A DNA stretch of 64,000 nucleotides from Paenibacillus ginsengihumi DSM 21568 (GTDB taxonomy: Bacteria > Bacillota > Bacilli > Paenibacillales > NBRC-103111), in contig NZ_KB905566.1 in the NCBI RefSeq assembly GCF_000380965.1, positions 18,642-82,641 on the forward strand. The letters run 5' to 3'. Each line of letters begins with the position of its first letter. Positions within the stretch are counted from its first letter, which is position 1. The notes beneath the pieces are model-generated. The model was not told where the DNA came from, did not search any database, and worked only from the letters and a program-made list of their open reading frames with translations. The position numbers and the translations under genes were made by a program. Shown here one piece after another: positions 1 through 8,533 of the stretch.

Positions 1-8
1 CCAAAGGC

Positions 9-2000
9 TTGTACAATCTGCATTCCATCGCCGGCGTAGCTGACACTTATCTCATCAATCTCGAGCACGGCTGGATGATCAGCGAGCTCGGCTTTACCCG
101 CGCCGACGAATTCGCCGACCGCGATCGGCTGGGCGAGTATGCGCAGCAAGCGAAGAAGCTGTTCTGGCTCACGGCGGTCGCGAACCAGGGGGATCAAGCG
201 GCGGAGGAAGGAAAGGCCGAGCCGTATAAAATCCGCCTTGTCGTCAAACTGCCGATGGTTGCCTCCTCGTCCCAGCCGAAGGCGGTGCTGCTCGTCGATC
301 TGGCATACGGCGAGCTGCAGTACGATTTGCGGCAAAATGCGGAGTGGCGTAACATTTATGTGTTAAACCGCGAGCGCGAGCCGTTTTTGTCCAGCCCGGG
401 CTCGCCCAAGATCGATGAGGCCGTTCTGAGCAAGTTGAAAGCGAATCCAGACCTGGATTCGGCGTATTTCGAGGAGCAGGGCCTGGCCGTCAATGCGCTT
501 TCGTCCGATCATCACAATTGGACCTACGTCTCGATCGTATCGATCCAGGAGATTACGAAAGAGTCGCGCAAAATCGCCTTCGTGACGGTCAACGCCTGCC
601 TGATCATTTTTTCCGTGATCGCGGTATTCGCTTATTTCGGAAGCCGGCGGATGTACGAGCCGATCCGGCGCATGTTCGCGATCATGCAGCAGTTCGGCGG
701 AGAATCCGGCGACGCCTCCAAAAAGGACGAGTTCGCCTATATCGAGGACCGCCTGCACACCTTGTTCAGCTCCCGCAGTCAGCTTCAGCAGCAGCTGCAG
801 GGGCAGCGCAGCCAGATCAAGGAGTTTTTCCTGCACAAGCTGTTTATGGGGCAGGTGACCGAGAGCGAATTCGTCTACAAAAGCGGCGTGTACGGGTTTG
901 CGGACAACAGCGCGTCGCTCAGCGTGCTCGTGATCCAGATCGATACGCTGCAGGATACGCGATATACGGCGAAGGACAAGGAGCTGCTGCTGTTCGCCAT
1001 CCACAACATCGTCGGGGAGCTGATTCCGCCGGACAACCTGATCGGTTCGCTGCTGCTCGATCAGTCCCAGGTGTCGCTGATCGCCATCGATGCGGACAGC
1101 CCCGCTGAGCTGAAGGCGCTGTGCCACCAGCTCGCCGGGCAGATCCAGGGCAAAGTGCGCGAGCTGCTGCAGCTTAAGGTCAGCGTCGGCATCAGCCGTG
1201 TGTTTCACCGGTATGCGGGAGCGATGAACGCATATTCGGAAGCGCTGGAGGCGCTCAAGCGGCGAATCAGCCTCGGCTATCATGTGATCGTGAGCTACGA
1301 CGACATTGAGACGGCTGCTGCGACCAGCATCCAGCCGGACGCTTCCTGGTCCTATCTGGAGAACAGCCTGATCCAGGCGCTGCAGGCGGGCGACGAAGCA
1401 GCGGCCCTTGAGCATTTTGACGGGTACGTGGAGTCGATTATGGGGCAGAACGTCCAGTTCAACGATTTTCAAATTCTTATGCTCGAGCTGATTACGCGAA
1501 TTTATCGGCTCGTCCAGCAGCAGGGAGGCGCTCTGGACAATCTGCTCGGCACGAGCGCGGCGGTTCAGCAGTTTCTGAAGCTGAGCACGGCGGCGGATAT
1601 CGTCTTCTGGTTCAAGACGAAGCTGTTTCCTCCGACCTTGGCCTTCCTGAAGGAGCAGATCGATTCGCAATACATGAGCATCGCCCGCCAAATGGTGCAG
1701 ATGATTCATGAGGCGTACGATCAGGACATTACGCTGGAGGCTTGCTCGGAGCAGCTGAAGTTCCATCCGGTCTACTTGAGCCGGGTGTTCAAGAAGGAAA
1801 TCGGCGTGACGTTCAGCGAGTATTTGACGGAATACCGGATCAATATGGCGAAGCTGTGGCTGAAGGACAGCTCGCTCAAAATCAGCGAAATCGCCGAACG
1901 GCTGAATTACACGAACGCGACGGGCTTTATCCGCACGTTTCGCAAAATGACCGGCATGACCCCCGGGCAGTACCGGGAGGAGCATTCCAAATCGTCGTGA
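9..2000 (+). CDS. Membrane-anchored AraC-family transcriptional regulator (5' end outside window)
   Basis: This is a one-component sugar-sensing regulator of the YesS type. The reading frame is open to the left edge of the window, so the TTG at 9 is only the first codon available and the N-terminus is probably missing. Residues 1-190 look like an extracellular sensor part. A single membrane helix lies at about 190-212 (IAFVTVNACLIIFSVIAVFA), followed by a cytoplasmic linker and, at about 565-660, two AraC helix-turn-helix units (ITLEACSEQLKFHPVYLSRVF and KISEIAERLNYTNATGFIRTF). It ends 13 nt before the Shine-Dalgarno site of a GH88/105 hydrolase and probably controls oligogalacturonide or rhamnogalacturonan use. 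Family assignment is firm; the ligand is inferred from the neighbour. Confidence 0.88.
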   Translation: MYNLHSIAGVADTYLINLEHGWMISELGFTRADEFADRDRLGEYAQQAKKLFWLTAVANQGDQAAEEGKAEPYKIRLVVKLPMVASSSQPKAVLLVDLAYGELQYDLRQNAEWRNIYVLNREREPFLSSPGSPKIDEAVLSKLKANPDLDSAYFEEQGLAVNALSSDHHNWTYVSIVSIQEITKESRKIAFVTVNACLIIFSVIAVFAYFGSRRMYEPIRRMFAIMQQFGGESGDASKKDEFAYIEDRLHTLFSSRSQLQQQLQGQRSQIKEFFLHKLFMGQVTESEFVYKSGVYGFADNSASLSVLVIQIDTLQDTRYTAKDKELLLFAIHNIVGELIPPDNLIGSLLLDQSQVSLIAIDADSPAELKALCHQLAGQIQGKVRELLQLKVSVGISRVFHRYAGAMNAYSEALEALKRRISLGYHVIVSYDDIETAAATSIQPDASWSYLENSLIQALQAGDEAAALEHFDGYVESIMGQNVQFNDFQILMLELITRIYRLVQQQGGALDNLLGTSAAVQQFLKLSTAADIVFWFKTKLFPPTLAFLKEQIDSQYMSIARQMVQMIHEAYDQDITLEACSEQLKFHPVYLSRVFKKEIGVTFSEYLTEYRINMAKLWLKDSSLKISEIAERLNYTNATGFIRTFRKMTGMTPGQYREEHSKSS

Positions 2001-2030
2001 CCCTAGCTACTTATGGAGGTGCCTGGAATC

Positions 2031-3131
2031 TTGACTTACGAGCTTGTTGAACGGCTCAAAGCGCAGTACATGGCAGAGCCCAAATGGTACTCGCTGAGGT
2101 GGCATTATATCGAAGGCTGCATTTTGAAGGCGTATTTGGACAGCTATGGGCAAAGTGGCGACGAGGCGGAGTACGCCTTCGTCAAGCGCTTTATCGACAG
2201 CCTGTACGATGCGGCAGGCCGGATTCCCGCCATTGACCCGGCCTACTACAATATCGACCAGATTCGCATGGCGACCGTCCTGTTCGCCTTGTATGACAAG
2301 GAGCGCGATCCGAAGTACAAAAGCGTGCTGGACCTGCTGTTCGGGATGCTCTCCAGCTATCCGCGCACGAACGCCGGCTCCTTCTGGCATAAGCAGAATT
2401 ACCCTTACCAGGTATGGCTCGACGGCTTGTATATGGGGCAGCCATTCTATGCGCAGTACATCAAGCGGTTTGCAGAGCGTAAGGACTACAGCGACATTCT
2501 CGCCCAGTTCCGCAATGCCCGCCGCTTTCTCTATGACGAGTCCAAGCGGCTGTACCGCCATGCGTATGACGAGAGCCGGCAAATGTTCTGGTGCGACCCG
2601 GCTACGGGCCATTCGCCGCACGTGTGGGGACGCGGAGTCGGCTGGTTCGCGATGGCGCTCGTCGATATGCTGGAAATTTTGGAGGGGGAGCCGGCCGACA
2701 GCGGCTTCCTGAAGCAGTACCTGCAGGAGCTGGTAGACGGCCTGCTGCCGCATCAGCACAGCGAGGGCATGTGGTATCAGGTTGTCGATCAAGGAGCGCG
2801 GGAAGGCAATTATTTGGAGACGAGCGGGACAACGATGCTGGCGTACGCCATCCTGAAAGGAGCCCGGCTCGGTTACTTGCCGCAAGCGTACGCCGCCCAT
2901 GGCCAGCGGGCGTTCGATGGAACGATCAGGCGCTATTTGCGCGAAGAAGCGGGAGAGGTGCTGCTCGGAGGCATATGCCGAAGCGCCGGCCTCGGAAGGA
3001 AGCCGGAGACGGGCGAGCTCCGCGACGGTTCTTACGAGTATTACGTGTACGGCGAGAAGATCGTCGACAACAACGGGCACGGCGTCGCGCCGCTGCTCAT
3101 GGCGTATAACGAGATCAAGCGGCTGCAGTGA
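2031..3131 (+). CDS. Glycoside hydrolase family 88/105 (unsaturated rhamnogalacturonyl hydrolase, YteR/YesR-like)
   Basis: The predicted enzyme hydrolyses the unsaturated galacturonyl residue from oligosaccharides released by pectin lyases, inside the cell. The 366-residue length and the (alpha/alpha)6-barrel sequence fit GH105, including SFWHKQNYPYQVWLDGLYMGQPF, HVWGRGVGWFAMALVDMLE and a late DGSYEYYVYGEKIVDNNGHG segment. I chose the TTG at 2031 because a strong TGGAGGT at 2014-2020 sits 10 nt before it. The ATG at 2013 would put that Shine-Dalgarno site inside the coding region. The gene follows the AraC regulator by 30 nt and is probably co-transcribed with it. The family is secure; the exact substrate (rhamnogalacturonan versus other uronides) is inferred. 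Confidence 0.88.
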   Translation: MTYELVERLKAQYMAEPKWYSLRWHYIEGCILKAYLDSYGQSGDEAEYAFVKRFIDSLYDAAGRIPAIDPAYYNIDQIRMATVLFALYDKERDPKYKSVLDLLFGMLSSYPRTNAGSFWHKQNYPYQVWLDGLYMGQPFYAQYIKRFAERKDYSDILAQFRNARRFLYDESKRLYRHAYDESRQMFWCDPATGHSPHVWGRGVGWFAMALVDMLEILEGEPADSGFLKQYLQELVDGLLPHQHSEGMWYQVVDQGAREGNYLETSGTTMLAYAILKGARLGYLPQAYAAHGQRAFDGTIRRYLREEAGEVLLGGICRSAGLGRKPETGELRDGSYEYYVYGEKIVDNNGHGVAPLLMAYNEIKRLQ

Positions 3132-3315
3132 GAAGGGGAAGGCACGCGAGCGCTAATGGGCCGCTGCCCAAGCCGTGTTCCTATCATGCAGTCCGGTAAA
3201 AGAACGGCTTGGCCGGCAGCTGGATCTGTGCATTTCTCTCCCGCGGGAGGCCGTTGCCGTTAGCCGTCGAGCCGTCGCGGGCTGAGTCCCTCGGATCTGG
3301 CACATTCTAATGAAC

Positions 3316-3502
3316 TTAAGAGCGAAAAACAATCTTATTCATCGCAAGATGGCCTGATTTTCGAAAATAAGCACGAAAAAACATCTTATCCGATCTGCTA
3401 TCACCGGAAACGGGGCATTGTCATCGAGTTAAGCGTGAAATTCAGTCTTATTTTGGCGTCTGGATCATTTTATCGAGGGATAGGATCGAATTTCGTGCTT
3501 AT
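3316..3502. repeat. Cluster of four 23-bp WTAAG-N13-CTTAT motifs
   Basis: Copies lie at 3316-3338, 3367-3389, 3429-3451 and 3480-3502. Each is exactly 23 bp and ends in CTTAT. Three start with WTAAG and the fourth with ATAGG, and most carry a central GAAA run (GCGAAAAACA, CGAAAAAACA, TGAAATTCA, CGAATTTCG). The outer five bases are self-complementary. Further copies occur at 47999-48021 and 63667-63689. Function is unknown. Confidence 0.6.
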
Positions 3503-3670
3503 TCAAGCGTTGGTTACCCCTGCTTCGCTTTAGAGAAGATGAGGGGATAGCGCTAATGCGGAACATAACGAAATTGCGGCTGCTCTTCCCACCGTCAGCG
3601 TCCGTCCTGCAGCGCGGACTTGCCGTTCGAACATGTCGTCAAAAGTTAAATACCGAAATTTTTCTAAGGT

Positions 3671-3693
3671 GGACGCCAAGAGGCGTCCTTTTT
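3671..3693 (+). terminator. Factor-independent terminator
   Basis: Perfect 7-bp stem GGACGCC / GGCGTCC (3671-3677 and 3682-3688) with an AAGA loop, followed by TTTTT at 3689-3693. It lies about 160 nt before the ECF S-component gene. It may end an upstream transcript or act as an attenuator in the ECF operon leader; I recognise no riboswitch before it. Confidence 0.75.
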
Positions 3694-3723
3694 CCGTTGG
3701 TACGGGCTGCGCTTGGTAATGGA

Positions 3724-3739
3724 TGAAAAAAAACTTTCA
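3724..3739. promoter_or_regulatory. Possible RpiR-type operator (TGAAA-N6-TTTCA dyad)
   Basis: A 16-bp inverted repeat, TGAAAAAAAACTTTCA, lies about 115 nt upstream of the ECF operon. RpiR/MurR-family regulators often bind TGAAA-type dyads, and the operon ends with such a regulator. The link is an inference from a single site. Confidence 0.3.
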
Positions 3740-3852
3740 TTGAACAGAATATGCAAAAAATACACCATAACTTAAAACGGGCATAACAATCCGATAACAA
3801 ATAACCTCTAAGCTGAAAGCGAAGACGAAAACGAACAACGGAGGTATCGGAA

Positions 3853-4731
3853 ATGAAAGAAGGATTGCGGTCCCATCGCCCGGAATCGACTTCGCAGCAG
3901 AAGCTGATGATTTTCATCTTGTCCATGTCGCTGTACGGAATATCGAACATGATCACCGAGCTGCTTCCCGAAGTGAGATTCGGTCCGGTGGAATTCAAGG
4001 TGGAATATTTTATTTTTATTCCGCTCATCTTTGCCATCTTGTTCAATCCGCTGTATGCGGCTCTGGGCGCGAGCTTCGGAGAGGTGATTTTCGGGGAGCT
4101 GCTGCTCGGGCAATTCGGCGGATTGGGAGAGCTGGAGAAATTCATTGAATTTTCTCTCGCCGTATTTATTGCCGGCATGCTTGTCCGCAATCCGGCAAGC
4201 AGAGGGCAGTTGGCGCTGGCGGCTTACGTCGCCATCGGGATCGACCAACTGCTGGGGGGCATTGTCGATATCGCCAAGGTGTATGTCGGCATCGAGGATC
4301 TGGAGGCCGTCCCTGGCTTGCCGGAAAGCGTGCTCGCCATCGAAGCGTTCGGATTCCTGAATACGATGATCGTTTCGGGTACGCTGTTCGCGCTGCTTCC
4401 TACGCTGTATCTCGTTCCCCGGCTGTACGGCAAGGTCGAGCCTCTGCTCGGCATGAAGCCCCGCGACGGCAAGGCGGAAGCCTCGGTCGGCGATTTCGTC
4501 ACGCCAAGGCTGCTCATCGTCAGCCTGCTGCTGTTCGCGATCGCAGGGTCGGCGGAGTTTTTGGCCGAATCGGATTTCAAAATCATCGATTGGGAATCCG
4601 AATGGTTAGCCGGGCTGGGCGACGGGGCCGTCTGGATCAGCATGGCAGCTGCCGCTGTCGTATTCCTCGCCGCGCTGGCGTGGGCTGTAATGCGTAAATC
4701 GGGTAAGTCAAAAGGAGAGCCGGTTCGATGA
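3853..4731 (+). CDS. ECF transporter substrate-binding (S) component-like membrane protein, unknown substrate
   Basis: A 292-residue integral membrane protein, predicted to capture a small substrate for an energy-coupling-factor importer. Hydrophobic segments occur at about 18-35, 50-75, 85-100, 100-115, 175-205, 215-240 and 260-285, with a polar stretch (AKVYVGIEDLEAVPGLPE) between them. The early region (LLPEVRFGPVEFKVEYFIFIPLIFAILFNPLYAALGASFGEVIFGELL) recalls the conserved G-rich part of S components. The start has GGAGG 8 nt upstream. It overlaps the ATPase gene by 4 nt, so an importer role follows mostly from context. It does not clearly match a vitamin-specific S component I know. Confidence 0.7.
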   Translation: MKEGLRSHRPESTSQQKLMIFILSMSLYGISNMITELLPEVRFGPVEFKVEYFIFIPLIFAILFNPLYAALGASFGEVIFGELLLGQFGGLGELEKFIEFSLAVFIAGMLVRNPASRGQLALAAYVAIGIDQLLGGIVDIAKVYVGIEDLEAVPGLPESVLAIEAFGFLNTMIVSGTLFALLPTLYLVPRLYGKVEPLLGMKPRDGKAEASVGDFVTPRLLIVSLLLFAIAGSAEFLAESDFKIIDWESEWLAGLGDGAVWISMAAAAVVFLAALAWAVMRKSGKSKGEPVR

Positions 4732-6761
4732 CGGCCATGGAGCGGGAGGCGGAGCAGCCTGTCATTCAACTGGACCGTGTAACTTTCCGATATCCCGGCG
4801 CGGAAGCTCCTTCTCTGCAGAACGTCAGCCTGTCGATTCGCCGCGGCGATTTCGTCGCCGTCGCCGGCAGCAACGGCAGCGGCAAATCGACGCTGTGCAA
4901 ATGCTTCAACGGGTTGATCCCGGCCTATTATTCGGGCGATATGGAGGGTGACGTATACATCAACGGCACTTCCACGCTGGGTCGCAGCGTTGCCGAGTTA
5001 TCCAGGCATGTCGCCTACGTGTTTCAGGATTTCGAAAATCAACTGGTGCGCCCGACGGCCTACGATGAAGCCTGCTTCGTGCCGCTCAATTTCGGATACG
5101 AGGATTACAAGGAGCGCGGGCTGGCGGCGCTCCGCATGCTCGGCATCGAGCAGCTTCGCAGCGAATGGATCTGGCAGTTGAGCGGCGGTCAAAAGCATAT
5201 GGTCGCGCTGGCGGCGGCGCTTTCCCTGAATCCGGAGGTCATCGTCATCGACGAGCCGGTCGCCCAGCTTGACCCTGCGCATGCCAGGACGATCTATGAC
5301 AAGCTGAAAATGCTCAATGAAGTGCATGGCAAAACGATTGTCGTCATCGAGCATCATACCGAATTCATCGCCGATTATTGCCGCACCCTTGTGCTTATGG
5401 AGCCGGGCGGCCGTGTGCGCTGGGTGAAGCCCGTCTCCGAAGGCTTGTCGGCCGTCTCCGAGCTGACGGAGCTGAATATTCAGCCGCCGCAGGTGACGCA
5501 GGCGTTTCAGCGGTTATCCGGCAGCCCTGGGCCGGAAGCGCCGGCGAAATGCCCGATCACGGTCGAAGAAGCGGCGGAATGGTGGGGGGCGGCAAGCGGG
5601 CTATGGCGGGAACCGGAAAGCGCGCCATCTGATCCGAATGCCAGCGTGCCGCGGCAAGAGCCGCCCGCGCCGACCGTCCCGCAAGCCGGTGCGCTGCCGC
5701 CAGGGCCGCATGCGTCGACCGTCCCGCAATCCGGAGCACTGTCGCCAGTGCCGCCCGCGTCGACCGTCCCGCAAGCCGGTGCGCTGCCGCCAGTGCCGCC
5801 CGCGCCGACCGTCCCGCAATCCGGAGCACTGTCGCCAGAGCCGCCCGCGTCGACCGTCCCGCAAGCCGATGCGCTGCCGCCAGGGCCGCCCGCGCCGACT
5901 GGCCCGCAAGCCGGAGCGCTGCCGCCAGAGCCGCTTATCCGGTTCGAAGGCGTGACCGCGGGGTATCAGGGAATCGACCGCGAACGGAGGCCGGTGCTGC
6001 AGGACGTTGACTTGACGATTCACGACGGCGACCGGATTGCGCTGGTCGGCAACAACGGCGCCGGGAAGTCCACCCTGCTGCGGTTAATATCCGGCCTTCG
6101 CCGTCCCTGGAAAGGCCGGGTGTCCGTCTGCGGTGCAGATACGCGGAAGACGACTCCCGAGGCGTTAGCGGATGAGGTTGCCTTTCTGTTTCAGAACCCG
6201 GAAGAAATGTTCATCGCCGACAGTATCCGCAAGGACATCGAGTTTTTCTTGACTGCGCGGAAGCGGGAGGGGATCGAGGCGTTCGTCGACGATGTGCTGC
6301 GGCGCTTCAAGCTGACGGAGCTTCAGCACCGCGACGGCAGGCTGCTCAGCGGCGGACAGCAGCGGCGGGCGACGCTGGCGATCGGCATGGCCATGCAGCC
6401 GACCGTGATGCTGCTGGACGAGCCGACGGCGAGCCTCGATATCGCCAGCCGCAGGGAGCTGACGACGCTGCTCGATCAGCTTCGCGATCGCGTCCGGGCG
6501 GTCGTGATCGCCACGCACGACATGCAGCTTGTCGCCGACTGGGCGACGAGAGTCATCGTCATGCACGGCGGGCGAATATTGCTGGACGCGGACAGCCGGA
6601 CGGTGTTCTCCCGCCCGGAAGTGCTGGAGCTGGCGGCCCTGAATCCGCCGCAAATCGTCCAGCTCAGCGCGCGGCTCGGCATGTCGCCGGTCTGTTTGAC
6701 GGTGGAGGAATTCGCCGAATCGGTAAGCCGCTCGCTGCGGCAGCCCGCCAACGCGATGTAA
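4728..6761 (+). CDS. ECF transporter double ATPase (fused EcfA-EcfA') with proline-rich repeat linker
   Basis: A 677-residue cytoplasmic ATPase that powers the ECF importer. The first ABC domain carries Walker A GSNGSGKST (about 46), signature LSGGQKHMVA (about 152) and Walker B VIVIDEP (about 172). The second carries GNNGAGKST (about 441), LSGGQQRRAT (about 540) and VMLLDEP (about 562). The domains are joined by a linker of roughly 120 residues containing six 15-residue repeats of the type PQAGALPPVPPAPTV, which is unusual for this family. It overlaps the S-component gene by 4 nt (ATGA) and is followed 33 nt later by the T component. Family and role are secure; the substrate is unknown. Confidence 0.9.
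   Translation: MTAMEREAEQPVIQLDRVTFRYPGAEAPSLQNVSLSIRRGDFVAVAGSNGSGKSTLCKCFNGLIPAYYSGDMEGDVYINGTSTLGRSVAELSRHVAYVFQDFENQLVRPTAYDEACFVPLNFGYEDYKERGLAALRMLGIEQLRSEWIWQLSGGQKHMVALAAALSLNPEVIVIDEPVAQLDPAHARTIYDKLKMLNEVHGKTIVVIEHHTEFIADYCRTLVLMEPGGRVRWVKPVSEGLSAVSELTELNIQPPQVTQAFQRLSGSPGPEAPAKCPITVEEAAEWWGAASGLWREPESAPSDPNASVPRQEPPAPTVPQAGALPPGPHASTVPQSGALSPVPPASTVPQAGALPPVPPAPTVPQSGALSPEPPASTVPQADALPPGPPAPTGPQAGALPPEPLIRFEGVTAGYQGIDRERRPVLQDVDLTIHDGDRIALVGNNGAGKSTLLRLISGLRRPWKGRVSVCGADTRKTTPEALADEVAFLFQNPEEMFIADSIRKDIEFFLTARKREGIEAFVDDVLRRFKLTELQHRDGRLLSGGQQRRATLAIGMAMQPTVMLLDEPTASLDIASRRELTTLLDQLRDRVRAVVIATHDMQLVADWATRVIVMHGGRILLDADSRTVFSRPEVLELAALNPPQIVQLSARLGMSPVCLTVEEFAESVSRSLRQPANAM
5670..5935 (+). 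repeat. In-frame 45-bp tandem repeats in the EcfA-EcfA' linker
   Basis: About six copies of a 45-bp unit encode alternating PQAGALPP and PQSGALSP blocks separated by PPAPTV or PPASTV. Unit length is a multiple of three, so copy number can change without breaking the frame. The encoded linker is proline- and alanine-rich and probably extended. Confidence 0.85.
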
Positions 6762-6794
6762 TTTACGCTATTCCAGTTCAAGAGGAGGATTCCG

Positions 6795-7634
6795 ATGCAA
6801 GTCGTCGAGCCGGTCCCGGTCCATAAAACAAGCTTCTGGGAGAGACTGAGCGTCGAGCGCATCAAAATCGAATTGCTGCGAACGGCATTCGGCCATTCCA
6901 TGACGTTTCTATCGAGGTTCGACCCGCGCATGCTGATCGCATGGTACACCTTTTTCGCGGTCGCGCCCTGGTTCATCCACGATAAAATCGTGTTAATCGG
7001 CATGCTGCTGCCCATTGCGGCGCTAACCTACACGTCGCGGCCCAGCATTGTCGTGCTGATCGTATTGGCGCTCGGCCTCGTGACGGATACGGCTTACGTG
7101 CTGCTCGTCTCGCTCGCCTTCGGCGGCGGACTGTCCGCTGCTTGGGCGCTGTCGACGCTGACGCTGAAACTGCTCGTGATCGCGTTGGCCAGCATTGCGG
7201 TATTTTCCAGCATGGACCCGGAGAAGCTGAGCGACGCGCTGCTCAGCCTCGGGATGCCTGCGCAGTTCAGCTTCGGAGTAGCCTACGGGTATCGCATGCT
7301 GCCGATTTTGATCGAGGAGTATAACCAACTGCTGCACTCCTATCGCCTGAGGGGCCGCGCGCCGCAGCGCAAAGGGTGGTTAGGCTGGAGAACGCTCGTG
7401 TACATGGGCAAAATTTCGGTGCTGGCGTTCTATCCGCTCATTCTCAATACGGCCAAGCGCACCCGCACAACCGTCGAAGCGTTGGAGGTCAAAGGCTTCA
7501 CCTATGCGATCAACGACCCCAGAGTGAAGCGGATCAAGCTGGCTTATTTGAAGCTTCGCCTTCGCGACTATGCTTTTCTAGCCGTATCCGCTGTCTATAT
7601 TGCTTTTTTGTTTTGGTTCGGAAGTCAATTTTGA
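6795..7634 (+). CDS. ECF transporter transmembrane (T) component, CbiQ/EcfT family
   Basis: A 279-residue membrane scaffold that couples the ATPases to the S component. Hydrophobic helices lie at about 35-55, 58-75, 80-120, 125-150 and 255-275. The conserved coupling-helix region is visible as a SYRLRGRAP segment near 188 and a second basic segment, KRTRTTVEALEVKGF, near 217-231, equivalent to the Ala-Arg-Gly/Arg-Gly motifs of EcfT. The start has GAGGAGG upstream. It lies 33 nt after the ATPase and 22 nt before the PHP gene, in one apparent operon. Confidence 0.88.
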   Translation: MQVVEPVPVHKTSFWERLSVERIKIELLRTAFGHSMTFLSRFDPRMLIAWYTFFAVAPWFIHDKIVLIGMLLPIAALTYTSRPSIVVLIVLALGLVTDTAYVLLVSLAFGGGLSAAWALSTLTLKLLVIALASIAVFSSMDPEKLSDALLSLGMPAQFSFGVAYGYRMLPILIEEYNQLLHSYRLRGRAPQRKGWLGWRTLVYMGKISVLAFYPLILNTAKRTRTTVEALEVKGFTYAINDPRVKRIKLAYLKLRLRDYAFLAVSAVYIAFLFWFGSQF

Positions 7635-7656
7635 ATGGTAGAAAAGGGGAGTCGGC

Positions 7657-8415
7657 ATGAACATCGATCTGCACACACATGTCAAATTATCCAAAACTAC
7701 GGAATTTTCGCTGGATGATTTCCGCGATGCCATCCAAGAAGCAAGGTTTAACGGACTGGATGCCATGGCGATGACCGAGCATTTCAACACGCTCCGCTAC
7801 CACGATATTTTGGATAGCTTGGACCGGCATTACCATTACCGGGACGACTTCTACGATATCGAAGGATTCAAGCTGTTTCCGGGGCTGGAAGTCGATGTGA
7901 AGGACGGCGGCCACATCCTTGCGATCGGCCATAGAGACGCGGTAAGGGAGCTGCGCGCCCGGCTTGAGCCGCATACGGAGAAGGAAAGCTTCGTTGAACT
8001 CGCCCGGCTGCTGGACTGGTGCGACGAATTGTCCATGCTGCGAATCGGAGCGCATCCGCACCGGGAGAGCAACCCGCTTACGCAGCATTCGCCGCAGCTG
8101 CTCCGCCGGCTCGACGCCTTCGACCTGAACGCCAAGGATCTGCATGCGTACGGCCCGGACATGAGCGCGCGCGTCGCGGAAACGGCCCTATCCGTCGGAA
8201 TTCCGGTCGTAGCGGGAAGCGATACGCATCATCCTTTGCAGTTCGGCAGCATTTGCAACAAGCTGGATGGCGACTGCAGCCGCGTCTCCGAGCTGGCGGC
8301 CTGCCTGCGGGAGGGGCGGTACCGGATCGAAATCTCCGCTTGTCTGGACACGAAAGTCAAGGCGGCTGCGCTCGTGAAAAAGCTGCTGAAGCAGCAGGGG
8401 CAGCTTTTGGCGTAG
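7657..8415 (+). CDS. PHP-domain metal-dependent hydrolase (phosphoesterase-like)
   Basis: A 252-residue cytoplasmic protein with the PHP metal-binding pattern: DLHTH near residue 4, AMTEHFNTLRYHD near 38, a GLEVD segment near 77, GHILAIGH near 86-93, RIGAHPHRES near 129 and AGSDTHH near 188. Such proteins usually hydrolyse phosphomonoesters, for example histidinol phosphate or nucleotides. Encoded with an ECF importer and a sugar-phosphate-type regulator, it may process the imported compound or a phosphorylated form of it. The substrate is not known. Confidence 0.85.
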   Translation: MNIDLHTHVKLSKTTEFSLDDFRDAIQEARFNGLDAMAMTEHFNTLRYHDILDSLDRHYHYRDDFYDIEGFKLFPGLEVDVKDGGHILAIGHRDAVRELRARLEPHTEKESFVELARLLDWCDELSMLRIGAHPHRESNPLTQHSPQLLRRLDAFDLNAKDLHAYGPDMSARVAETALSVGIPVVAGSDTHHPLQFGSICNKLDGDCSRVSELAACLREGRYRIEISACLDTKVKAAALVKKLLKQQGQLLA

Positions 8416-8533
8416 CATGCTCTGTCTCGGAAAGATTGCGGCATACATTCTTGAACAGGTACAATAAGTGCAGAAATAGCAAGGTCCGCTTGTACGGGCT
8501 GGCTTCCGATGGAATGGGAGGATGGCGATACCG

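Larger units (their letters stand above)
3132..3852. other. Intergenic region with repeat motifs, a terminator and a possible operator; no gene seen
   Basis: About 720 bases without a convincing gene. It holds four copies of the 23-bp WTAAG-N13-CTTAT motif between 3316 and 3502, a factor-independent terminator at 3671-3693 and a TGAAA-N6-TTTCA dyad at 3724-3739. The remaining sequence shows nothing recognisable. Confidence 0.6.

Noticed and set aside
363..1985. 540-codon minus-strand frame opposite the AraC regulator
   Set aside because: Antisense to a clear regulator with HTH motifs; no ribosome site or recognisable domain.
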